Source: Bacteroidota bacterium (GTDB lineage Bacteria > Bacteroidota > Bacteroidia > Bacteroidales > Prolixibacteraceae). Taken from it: 35,146 bases of DNA. The notes beneath the pieces are model-generated. The model searched no databases. It was not told the origin of the DNA and saw only the letters and a list, made by a program, of their open reading frames with translations. The position numbers and the translations under genes are program-made. The DNA is taken from NCBI GenBank assembly GCA_030698405.1, contig JAUYMU010000067.1, forward strand, positions 1 to 35,146, in the 5' to 3' direction. How positions within the stretch are numbered: position 1 is the first letter of the stretch; every line of letters begins with the position of its first letter. Positions 20,631-29,800 of the stretch are shown here, one piece after another.

Positions 20631-20675
20631 TAAAATTAATTTGAAAAAGATTTAAAGGCAATACGTAATTTCCGA
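20631..20675 (-). promoter_or_regulatory. Possible promoter of the lipoprotein gene with shared box
   Basis: AATACGTAATTTCCGA (20660-20675, plus-strand reading) matches the box at 15909-15924 in 15 of 16 positions. A weak -7-like element, TAATTTTA on the minus strand (20631-20638), lies 21 bp away, the same distance as in front of the kinase operon. The rest of the 20495-20782 gap is AT-rich with nothing else recognisable. Confidence 0.35.
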
Positions 20676-20782
20676 CATCTATCTCTTTTTTCTGAAAATA
20701 TTTTGCCTTCCATTCCGTGTTAGTTAGAACAAAATAAATTATTTACTTATGAAATGGGATAATTTATTGGTGTAATTATGAT

Positions 20783-22756
20783 TTATTTGTCAACAACTCT
20801 ATAATTCATTAACTTGCCTGTGTCTGCAATTATAGGCTCCTGAATAAACATCTTGTAAAGCAATTGTGTCGAAAGAATTCCAACCAAAGCCATTTGGTCA
20901 ATTTCTGATGATGTTTCCTGCCGCTCTATTTTTGTCAGCAATGTCTTTACTTTTTCAGGATTAAAAATTCCGTATGACCTTATGGATGCATCTGAAAGAA
21001 TGTCGAAAATATAAGCAGGAGTTTTTTTTGAATAAAGGCTACCTGAAATAGGAGCCCGATAGGCTTGTTTTGGTCTCATTGTAATTGAAGCGGGGATTCT
21101 TCCTGCGCTCAGTTTCTTTAAAATGAATTTTTCATTTAATGAATTCAGCTTTTGATTGTCGGGCAGGTTGTTGCAGAACTCGATTATCCGGTAATCCAGA
21201 AAGGGATAGCGTCCTTCAACCGAGTTGCCCATGGCCATCCGGTCACCTTGTGATGATAATAAATAACCTGACATGAATATGGTTGCTTCGAGGTATTGAG
21301 ATTTTGAAAGATCACTCCAGTTTGCAAAATTTGCAGGAAGGGTTCCATAAACCTCATTGATTGAACTGCTTCCATTTTGAGACGATAGAATATAATCTGA
21401 AAAGAATGATTTTAAACGTCCGGTATTGTTCCAGCGAAGCAGGTGCGAATATGCAGGATCTTCTGTTTCTTTTAGTTTGTACCCAAAAAACATTTTCAAG
21501 GCCAGGTCGGGCGATTCCTTCATCATTGGAATGTATGGATAAAGTTTTGCCAGCAATCTTGGTCGTGCTTTTGAATTCGGCTCGTTAGCCCAAAACCTTC
21601 TTATTTTTGTTTCTTTGAAGATATTGTAACCGGCCAAAAACTCATCGGCGCCTTCTCCTGTAATTACAACCTTTATGTTGCTTTCCCTAACCTTCTTCGA
21701 CAATAAAAACATTGGGGTGGGGGAGGTTCTAAGAATCGGAAATTCAGTATGCCAGATTGTTTCCGCAAAATTCTCAGCCAATTCTTCCGCCGTACATGAA
21801 AAGGCTGTGTGGTTTGTGTTGAAAAACTTCGCAGCTTCAAGTTGATAGGCCGTTTCGTCATAAACCTTGTCAGCAAATCCAATTGAAAATGTATTTAAAA
21901 CATCGGGATTTATGGATTTGATATAGGACGTTGTGACACTTGAATCCAAACCACCGCTCAGGTATGCACCAACCGGGACATCGGCTCTTAAACGAATTTT
22001 AACCGCATCTTGGAGTAAACTATCCAACTCTTCAACCGAGTCAGCCAAATTGCGGTTTTGATTTTCTTTTCCTGAAGCAAAATTCATACTCCAATACTTC
22101 TTTGTTTGAAGACCATCTGAATTCACCTGCATGTAATGTCCGGGCTGTAATTCAAAGATGTTTTTGAAAGGCGTCTTTGGAGTTAAAGTTGTCCAGTAAG
22201 TAAAAATTTGCGAAAGACTTTCGGTATCCAAGGTTCTTTCAATTTGGCCAAGCGAAAAGAGCCCCTTAATTTCGGAACAAAAAGCAAAAGCTCCATTTTG
22301 CGCCCAGTAAAAAAGTGGACGAATCCCAACCCGGTCACGTGCCAGAAATAATTCGTTCTTGGTTCTGTCCCAAATACAAAATGCAAACTGGCCATTAAAC
22401 TGCTGCAAACACTCAGAACCATACCTGGCAAACATTTGGACCACAACTTCGGTATCGCTGAATGTTTTAAACTGAATCCCCTTTTTTATTAAATCAGTTC
22501 TTAATTCTTTAAAGTTGAAAATCTCTCCATTGTAAACTATCCAATATCTTTCAGTTATATCCGGCATAGGTTGCTGACCTGTAGAAAGGTCAATAATACT
22601 TAAGCGAACATTGCCAATTCCAATATTCTTATCCAGAAAAACTCCACTCTCATCAGGGCCCCGATGGGTTATCAGCGAGAGCATCTTTTTGACATTCTCT
22701 TCTGTCAAAGGCTCTTTTAATGAGTGATAATTATATATTCCGGCAATTCCGCACAT
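20783..22756 (-). CDS. Glutamine-hydrolysing asparagine synthase family protein
   Basis: A 657-residue AsnB-type amidotransferase. The N-terminal nucleophile domain starts at C2 (MCGIAGIYNY) with RLSIIDLS (51-58), NGEIFN (76-81) and SDTE (100-103), and releases ammonia from glutamine. The synthetase domain has the PP-loop SGGLDSS (267-273) and the EGADEFLAGY motif, and activates a carboxylate with ATP for amide formation. In housekeeping enzymes the substrate is aspartate. Paralogues in polysaccharide and antibiotic clusters amidate other carboxylates. Its place as last gene of an operon with an acyl carrier protein, AMP-ligase and NadE-like enzyme, 9 bp after the ACP gene, argues for a specialised substrate. 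I cannot tell which from the sequence. Confidence 0.92.
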   Translation of the reverse strand: MCGIAGIYNYHSLKEPLTEENVKKMLSLITHRGPDESGVFLDKNIGIGNVRLSIIDLSTGQQPMPDITERYWIVYNGEIFNFKELRTDLIKKGIQFKTFSDTEVVVQMFARYGSECLQQFNGQFAFCIWDRTKNELFLARDRVGIRPLFYWAQNGAFAFCSEIKGLFSLGQIERTLDTESLSQIFTYWTTLTPKTPFKNIFELQPGHYMQVNSDGLQTKKYWSMNFASGKENQNRNLADSVEELDSLLQDAVKIRLRADVPVGAYLSGGLDSSVTTSYIKSINPDVLNTFSIGFADKVYDETAYQLEAAKFFNTNHTAFSCTAEELAENFAETIWHTEFPILRTSPTPMFLLSKKVRESNIKVVITGEGADEFLAGYNIFKETKIRRFWANEPNSKARPRLLAKLYPYIPMMKESPDLALKMFFGYKLKETEDPAYSHLLRWNNTGRLKSFFSDYILSSQNGSSSINEVYGTLPANFANWSDLSKSQYLEATIFMSGYLLSSQGDRMAMGNSVEGRYPFLDYRIIEFCNNLPDNQKLNSLNEKFILKKLSAGRIPASITMRPKQAYRAPISGSLYSKKTPAYIFDILSDASIRSYGIFNPEKVKTLLTKIERQETSSEIDQMALVGILSTQLLYKMFIQEPIIADTGKLMNYRVVDK

Positions 22757-22765
22757 AGGAAAGTT

Positions 22766-23023
22766 TTAGTTGAGATCCAATTTCTTTTTGACAAAGCCAG
22801 CAATGGCATCAATAGATTCAAAATTTGCTTCAAGAAGTTCGTCGTCATTCGCTTGTATTGAGTAGGATTCCTCAATGAAAGTAATAAGTGACATAAAACC
22901 CATCGAATCCATTATGCCTTGTTCGAAAATTAAAGTATCATTATTAATTTGTTCATCTTCGGCATAAGAAGTCTTTACAATGAACTGTCTAACTTTTTCC
23001 TGAATTTGAAGTAAATCTTCCAT
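22766..23023 (-). CDS. Acyl carrier protein
   Basis: An 85-residue four-helix carrier protein. S40 in GIMDSMGFM is the expected 4'-phosphopantetheine site (the classic motif is DSL; here DSM). The protein is acidic, as usual. It is not next to fatty-acid synthesis genes but between the broken HHSTG gene (44 bp) and the asparagine synthase gene (9 bp). It is therefore probably a dedicated carrier loaded by the AMP-ligase of the same operon. No phosphopantetheinyl transferase is in the window. Confidence 0.88.
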   Translation of the reverse strand: MEDLLQIQEKVRQFIVKTSYAEDEQINNDTLIFEQGIMDSMGFMSLITFIEESYSIQANDDELLEANFESIDAIAGFVKKKLDLN

Positions 23024-23067
23024 AAAATATTCTTGGTTATTTTATATATTTCTGCACTTTCTGGTAT

Positions 23068-23796
23068 TTATTTATTCCGTTCGATCACATCTAAAATCCG
23101 TTGACAAAAAATAAGTGCAACCCTTTTCGCAAAAGCCTTATTGGGATGGGAATCCTTCTGATTCATCGCAAATTCTGATTTCATATTGAGTGTTTCTTCT
23201 GTTTCTAATTCAAAGAAATCAAATATATAAATATTATCGTTTGGAGTGTCCCATTCGTTTTTCACCCAATCAAAAAAAGTCTTTGCCCTTTGTGACTGTA
23301 ATTCTGTTGTATTTGATTTTACTTGTGCTACTCCAAAAAATTAGTGTCAGGAAATGCTCTCAATTTCTGCTTTAAGGCTATGTATTGAAGCTTGTAGTTT
23401 TCTATTCTTTTTTCTGATGAATTAATATCCGGATGATTGGTGTCTTCTGATATATTACAAACAGGAAAACAATGTTTGAATATAATCAGGTTATATTTCT
23501 TTGATAGTATTTCTAATGTAGGTTCGTTCATAGGTTTGTTCCCCTGCATTTTTTACCCAAATATTATAATAATCATAAGGGTAATTATTCCAGCCATAAA
23601 GTTTATTTTTCGGAAAATATTGCTCATTAAATGTATAGTTTGTTCCATGTGACTGGTTATATTTCTTGAACCAATTTGCAACAAAGAAAGATTGAATTTT
23701 GTAATTTACTAATATTCTATAAGTACGTTTCCCTTCCTTAAGTATTGAATTTCCAGTGCTATGATGGAGAAAGATTATATTACATGAATTTTTCAT
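23068..23796 (-). pseudogene. Frameshifted HHSTG/DSHPN protein (SGNH-hydrolase-like)
   Basis: Three consecutive minus-strand frames read as one protein of about 240 residues. The start is MKNSCNIIFLHHSTGNSI and runs to NIWVKNAGEQ in the first frame. PMNEPTLEILSKKYNLIIFKHCFPV to FPDTNF follows in the second. GVAQVKSNTTELQSQRAKTF to DSHPNKAFAKRVALIFCQRI is back in the first frame. The first break is an extra base in the run at 23535-23537. The second, near 23335-23345, joins TNF to GVAQ and looks like a small deletion. DSHPN near the C-terminus recalls the last block of SGNH/GDSL esterases; from memory intact homologues occur in Bacteroidota polysaccharide loci. The gene is either decayed or affected by sequencing errors. 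It lies between the ligase and ACP genes. Confidence 0.65.
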
Positions 23797-23905
23797 ATTC
23801 TTCGCAATTATAATTTTTATTCAAATTTTGAAAATTTCATTTGTCTTGTTATGAGAATTGTGATTGTAACCACCGGTAAAACAAGGTGAAATGTTATTTG
23901 TTAAT

Positions 23906-25375
23906 TTAAATAAAATGGTCGGATTTTGTTTTTTTACCAGTGGCACTAAGTTTTAATTCCTTTTCAAAATTAATGATTGATGGTATTTTATACCTCGAAA
24001 GTCTTTCCGCGCAAAATTGTTTTACAAACTCTTCATTAAGGCCATCTGCTCTATCAGATGTTATTATTGTGGCCTTTATAGCCTGATTCATAATTACATC
24101 ATCCACCGCTTCTATTGTACAATCTATTACGCCCGGTATCATATCAATCACTTCTTCTATTTCTTTTGGACTCACTCTTTTTCCTCCAACTTTAATGATT
24201 TCCTTTTTTCTGGAGGTAAGATAAATGTAACCTTCTTCATCAATTTTCGCCAAATCTCCTGTATAAAGCCAACCATCACGAAGTGCAACTGAGGTTTCAT
24301 TTTTGTCTCCAAAATAACCTAACATTACATTTTCACCTTGCGCTATGATTTCACCTATTTCACCTGGTAAAACGTTGTCGCCTTTTGAATTTACGACTCT
24401 AAGTTGAACCCCCGGAATTCCCTTTCCCAATGATCCCATTTTTTCAGACAATTTTTCCGGTGGCAAATATGATAGCCTTGCCGTTGCTTCAGTCTGGCCA
24501 TACATAACAATAAAAGAGATAGATGGAAACGAATCAATAAATTCTTTAATAAAGGTATTTGGGAGCTTTCCTCCAGCTTGAGTCACATAGCGTAGCGATG
24601 GAAATTTGGTGCTCCTGAACAGATTATTTTTTCGTAATAATATTTGGAAATGACTTGGAACTCCTGCAAATCCTGTACAATTATATTTTTTGATGTTACC
24701 AATGGTAGAGGCAAGAAGTATGAAATTATTATTTAAAACCAATTGTCCTCCTGCCCGAATATGGGTATGTAACAATGACAAGCCATAACAATAGAAAAAT
24801 GGCAATACAACCAACATTATATCGTTTTCACTTAAGTTTAAATATTGAATGATTGAATTTGTATTTGTAATGATATTTTTATGTGTTAACATTACACCTT
24901 TAGGCTTTGCTGTTGAGCCAGAGGTGAAAAGTATCTCAGCGATCTGGTTCTCATTAAAATCTACTTTTAATTCAAAATGTTCTGTTTCGTTATCTTTTAG
25001 GATTATCGAAAGATTATCTTCCGAAATAATTTCAATCGGAACACTTAGTTTTTTTAGAACTAATTTTGAAAAAAATCCCAAACTGCATTTGGTTTTATTC
25101 TGAATATAGCTGAAATTATTTTGCTCGATGGATGGATTTAGAGGGATACAAATATTTCCTGATTTTAATATGCCCAAATAAGCAATAATGAAAAAAGAAC
25201 TATTTTGAGAAATTAGCATTATGCAATTCCCTTGTCCAATTCTTTTATGCAAATATCTTGCAACCTGACTTGAACTTTCGTAAATTTCTTGATAAGAAAT
25301 ATTCTCCTGACTTCCAAAAATCAAGTTTTTCTTAAGAGATGATGTATGTTCAAACAGGTAATCAACACAGTTCAT
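23906..25375 (-). CDS. AMP-forming acyl-CoA/acyl-ACP ligase family protein
   Basis: A 489-residue member of the adenylate-forming (ANL) superfamily. Motif A3 is TSGSTAKPKG (151-160). Later come MYGQTEATARLSYL (A5), YTGDLAKIDEEGYIYL (A7), the SRKKEIIKVGGKRVSP hinge (A8), and the catalytic lysine in LSATGKKTKS (K481). It should activate a carboxylic acid with ATP and hand it to CoA, or more likely here to the acyl carrier protein encoded two genes downstream. Exosortase-associated exopolysaccharide loci in other phyla also combine such a ligase with an ACP and an AsnB-type amidotransferase. It starts 4 bp after the NadE-like gene, so the two are translated from one message. Confidence 0.9.
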   Translation of the reverse strand: MNCVDYLFEHTSSLKKNLIFGSQENISYQEIYESSSQVARYLHKRIGQGNCIMLISQNSSFFIIAYLGILKSGNICIPLNPSIEQNNFSYIQNKTKCSLGFFSKLVLKKLSVPIEIISEDNLSIILKDNETEHFELKVDFNENQIAEILFTSGSTAKPKGVMLTHKNIITNTNSIIQYLNLSENDIMLVVLPFFYCYGLSLLHTHIRAGGQLVLNNNFILLASTIGNIKKYNCTGFAGVPSHFQILLRKNNLFRSTKFPSLRYVTQAGGKLPNTFIKEFIDSFPSISFIVMYGQTEATARLSYLPPEKLSEKMGSLGKGIPGVQLRVVNSKGDNVLPGEIGEIIAQGENVMLGYFGDKNETSVALRDGWLYTGDLAKIDEEGYIYLTSRKKEIIKVGGKRVSPKEIEEVIDMIPGVIDCTIEAVDDVIMNQAIKATIITSDRADGLNEEFVKQFCAERLSRYKIPSIINFEKELKLSATGKKTKSDHFI

Positions 25376-25379
25376 AATA

Positions 25380-26366
25380 CTAATATTTTATGGGAGCCAT
25401 TCTTAAATACTCTGTTGTCTTTTCTTTTCTTCGAAAGTTTGCATAAGCAAATTCTACCTCTTCTGTTGTTTTACCAAGGACTCTTCCTACTTCATCGGGA
25501 GATAAACCATTCTCCAAACCATACCATATCAAATCCATTTCTTCATAGGGTAGCTGAAAGAAGAATTCCTCCTGAGTTTGTTCAGCCGTATAGGTGTCAG
25601 TGGTCGGTGTACGAGAGATTATTTCCGTTGGTACTCCTAAATATTCGGCCAATCGATAAACCTGCGATTTGTAAAGGTGAGCAATAGGCATTATGTCAGC
25701 ACCTCCATCACCATATTTAACAAAAAAACCTTGCTTAACTTCATGTATGTTTGGAGTGCCAATCACTGCATAATGCAAACGATCTGCATGATAATATAGC
25801 ATTGACATCCGGCATCGCTGTTTGAAATTGGATGCTGCCACTATTTGTAGATATTCATTTACAGGTAGTAATTTGCTTTTTTCAATTCCATCTTTCTTAA
25901 CTATGGTAATTGAAAATGCCGGAGGTAAAAATTGATTTAATCCACGCTTGTTAATTCCAATTTTCATTTTATCCTCTTTGGGGTCAAATTCCGGGAAAAT
26001 CAAGGATACAGCTTGATCTCTTCGTTCATAGCATCCTAATCCTTCCAAAGCACCGGTAATATTTTCTTCAATAGTCTGAATATTAAATGTTCTGCTGAGT
26101 TTTAATGCAAATTCTTTACTTTCCGGACTTGAATCTTTTTCAGGAAGCATAACTCCCAAAACATTTTCAGATCCCACTGCTTTTACTGCCAATGCCAATG
26201 TTACCGAAGAATCAATTCCACCGCTTATTCCAATAACTGCTCCTTTCCGTTTTAATACCCTAAAAATATCATTCTTGAGTTTTTCGGTTATTATATTGAT
26301 TTCTGCTTCAATATTTTCAAATTTAAGTATGTCATTTGAAAATGTTTCATAAAGTTGTGAACTCAT
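25380..26366 (-). CDS. nadE: NAD synthase family protein (NadE-like)
   Basis: A 328-residue ammonia-type NAD synthase homologue; these adenylate the carboxylate of nicotinic acid adenine dinucleotide and amidate it. The PP-loop is SGGIDSS (48-54). GTPNIHEVKQGFFVKYGDGGADIMPI is the family's second block, split here by no gap. It is longer than the E. coli enzyme (275) because of extra residues around 115-170. No glutaminase domain is present, so it needs free ammonia or a partner. It is first in the operon with the acyl ligase, ACP and AsnB. It could be the cell's housekeeping NadE or a paralogue amidating another adenylated acid; the context favours the second, the conserved motifs do not decide it. 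Confidence 0.85.
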   Translation of the reverse strand: MSSQLYETFSNDILKFENIEAEINIITEKLKNDIFRVLKRKGAVIGISGGIDSSVTLALAVKAVGSENVLGVMLPEKDSSPESKEFALKLSRTFNIQTIEENITGALEGLGCYERRDQAVSLIFPEFDPKEDKMKIGINKRGLNQFLPPAFSITIVKKDGIEKSKLLPVNEYLQIVAASNFKQRCRMSMLYYHADRLHYAVIGTPNIHEVKQGFFVKYGDGGADIMPIAHLYKSQVYRLAEYLGVPTEIISRTPTTDTYTAEQTQEEFFFQLPYEEMDLIWYGLENGLSPDEVGRVLGKTTEEVEFAYANFRRKEKTTEYLRMAPIKY

Positions 26367-26806
26367 TTTTTTATAAAATTATTAGAATTAAGAACCTTTG
26401 CTTTAAACTTTAAGTGTTTATGAAAGATATACATTTTTATGTAATCGTTTATCAATTCATATTTCGAATCAGACAAATTCCCACACAATTGTGCGATTTT
26501 GCTAAGTGAAAAGTACCTGTATTGACAGGTGCTAAAAAGTAGTTTTCAAAAATACAATATTTTCAAACTATTTATATGCCTAATGATTAGCATTTTATGT
26601 GCCTTAGTGCTGTTTAGCGTTTTCAATTTTAAATCCTTGGAATACGTTTTGGAATTGTATGTCCGTTCTAAACTACTGTTCTTTATTTACTGAATGTATT
26701 CAACAGATTATTGATTTTTAATTTGATAATCCGATGAATAGATAAGGTGGAGATGAATTTACGAGGGAGAAGATTTATTCAGTAATTTTTTAATAAAACG
26801 AGAGCG
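26367..26806. promoter_or_regulatory. Divergent control region between nadE operon and beta-helix gene
   Basis: No gene is seen in these 440 bp. A hairpin or operator-like palindrome AGTACCTGT-ATTG-ACAGGTGCT (26512-26533) and a 10-bp palindrome CACAATTGTG (26484-26493) lie in the middle. TGCTAA occurs on both sides of the larger palindrome in GCTAAGTGAAAAGTA and GCTAAAAAGTAG. On the minus strand TATTTTTG (26547-26554) is an exact -7 box that could serve the nadE operon with a leader of about 180 nt; no -33 box fits. No clear promoter was found for the plus-strand gene. Confidence 0.4.
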
Positions 26807-29800
26807 ATGAAGAGTATTTACGAAGGATTAGCAAAAAGAGCACTACTGTCCATTTTAATTGTCCATTTTGCCATGTTAAGTTTTGCTGCTACATACTATA
26901 TAAGTAGTAATGGCAGCGATTCAAATTCAGGTCTAACAACTGCATTGGCTTGGAAAACTCTGGCAAAAGTTAACACTGCTGCATTTAAAGCTGGAGATCA
27001 AATTCTGTTTAATCGTGGTGAAACATTTTATGGTTCTTTAGTAATTAATGATTCTGGTACTGTTGGTAACCCAATTACATTTGGTGCTTATGGAACTGGA
27101 GAAAAACCTATTATAACAGGCTTAACCTCAGTCACCGGATGGACAAATTTAGGAAATAATATTTGGGAAAGCACAAATGCTGTTTCTACATTGACTACCT
27201 GTAATATGGTTGTTATTAATGGGGTAAGCACTGCAATGGGGCGTTATCCCAATGCCAATGCTGCAAACGGTGGTTATCTTACCTATCAATCACATTTTGA
27301 AAGAACATCAATTACAAGTTCAAGTTTAACAGGAACGCCTAATTGGACAGGTGCAGAACTTGCTATCAGAGATAGTCGTTGGACTATGAGTAGGACATTG
27401 ATTACTTCTCAAACTGATGGTAGTTTGGTATTTACTCAAATTGGGCCTTGGCCAGTTGATGGATATGGGTTTTTTATTCAGAATGATCCACGAACACTTG
27501 ATCAACAAAACGAATGGTATTATAATCCTACGACTAAGAAAATTCAGGTTTATAGCACAACTCAACCGACGGACGTTAAAGTTGCATCTGTTAATTATTT
27601 AGTTGAATTTACAGGTATTAGTAATAATGCTTTGGGCAATTATACGACTTTTGATAACATATCATTCAAAGGTTCCAATAGTGATGCGATATATGTATGG
27701 AAATTTTATGCTGGTAAATTAAATAATTTAACTATTCAAAATTGTTCATTTCAATTTGCTTCAAAGACTACAATTTCCTTACAGGCAAATTATCTAACTA
27801 TTGCGAACAATAGTATATCTGATTGTAATGATGGGTTGCTTCTTAATTATTCAAAGTGGATTACTGTAAGTAATAACACGATGACAAATATAGGTACACT
27901 TATTGGAATGGCAGCAAGTCCGGGAACACAGGCAGCAATTTCAATATCATCGGTAACTAAGGCTACTGTTAGCAATAATTCAATGGTTAATTTGGGCAAT
28001 AATGGAATTGGGTTTTCCGGTGATTCTATTCACATAATAAATAATTTTATTGATACTTTTTGTACTGTGCTTGATGATGGGGGTGGAATTGGTACAGGGC
28101 GCAATCTTGCGCCAGACGATACAAAAGTAATTGGTAATATTGTAATTAACGGTATTGGAGCACCATACGGAACTGATGATGTTCCTACTGGTGGTCAGGC
28201 AATGGGTATTTACATGGATGATGCTACTAATTATGTTGAAGTTGCTTATAACACAGTTGCAAACTGTAAATGGCATGGATTCTACATACACAATGCCAGC
28301 TATATAAATTTTCATCACAACACTTCATTTAATAATAATGCTACACAGCTATGCGTAAAAGATGATGTTGCTGATATTCAGGAAGCAAAATTTAACAATG
28401 TCGAAAACAATATACTTGTTTCAAAAAAATCAACCCAAGTTGTTTTAGAACTTGCATATTATTCAACTGATTATTTGTCAGAAATAGGAGCATACAACAA
28501 TAATGTTTATGCTCGTCCAATTGATGATACCAATACGATACTATTTCATAATCTCACTTATGGATTTGGATATAGAACGCTTGAATGGTGGAAAACCAAT
28601 GGCGGTGGCAGAGATCAAAATACAACAAAATCAACACAATCAATTACCAGTGAAAATGATTTAAAGTTTGAATACAATGCAACAAAATCATCAAAAACAG
28701 TTGCATTAAGTTTGCCTATGATTGATATGAAAGGTGCAAAGTATGCAAACAGCGTAACCATTCAACCTTTTACTTCGGTGGTGTTGATGAAAGATGCCAA
28801 TCCGCTTCAGGTTGTCGTACCGGTATATGTTAGTTCTGTAATCGAAAATGCTGCTCCGGAAGTACTTGAAATAACCTATAATACAAGTCTGTCCAATGTT
28901 GTGCCTGCGGCTTCCGCTTTTTCTGTTAAAGTGAATTCAGAAGCAAGAATTGTTAACTCAGTTGCTATTTCAGGAACGAAAGTTATGCTGACTCTTGCCA
29001 GTCCATTGATTTATGGTGACGTTGTAACTGTGGATTATACCAAACCTTTACTTAATCCAATCCAAACAGCTTCCGAAGGACAGGCTGTGTCAGTAAGCGC
29101 ACAATCAGTGATAAATAATGTAGCCTTATTGAAACAGGGATCAATTCCTCCTACTCACTTTATTCCTGTTTGGAATGGTGAAAATGGCTTGAATCACATG
29201 AATATCATGGTGGTTTCGGCTGATTTGGAAGACTTGCCACTTTCACCAGAAGATGAAATTGCTGTCTTTAGCGGTTTAATCTGTGTAGGCTCCATGAAAT
29301 TGTCTGAAACAATTAACGCAGCCGACAATTCAACATTTCTTACCATTCCTGCATCTCAGGACGATGGCACCGGCAATGGATTTACAATCAACGATACCAT
29401 TGTTTTTAAGATTTGGGACAACAAAAACCAACAGGAAATGATTGCAAAAACTGTTGTTTATAGGAATAATGTGTCAAGTTGGCTTACGGGCGGTAAATAT
29501 GTTGCCGGGGCAACTTCTGTTGTTGAAATTGTTAGCTATACTGAATATTCCCAGACAATTCAATTAAAAAAGGGATATAACATGATTTCAACCTTTGTAT
29601 CCGCTCAAAATCCAATGGCTTGCCATGTTACCCAGTCATTGGCCGATGATGGATATCTGACGAAACTTCAGGATGAAGCCGGCAATTCGTTGGAAAACTG
29701 GGGCAGCTTTGGTGGCTGGGTCAACAATATTGGAAACCTGGAAAAAACTGAAGGTTATAAGATTAAAGTTACCGACAATTGTTTATTGTTGGTTACCGGA

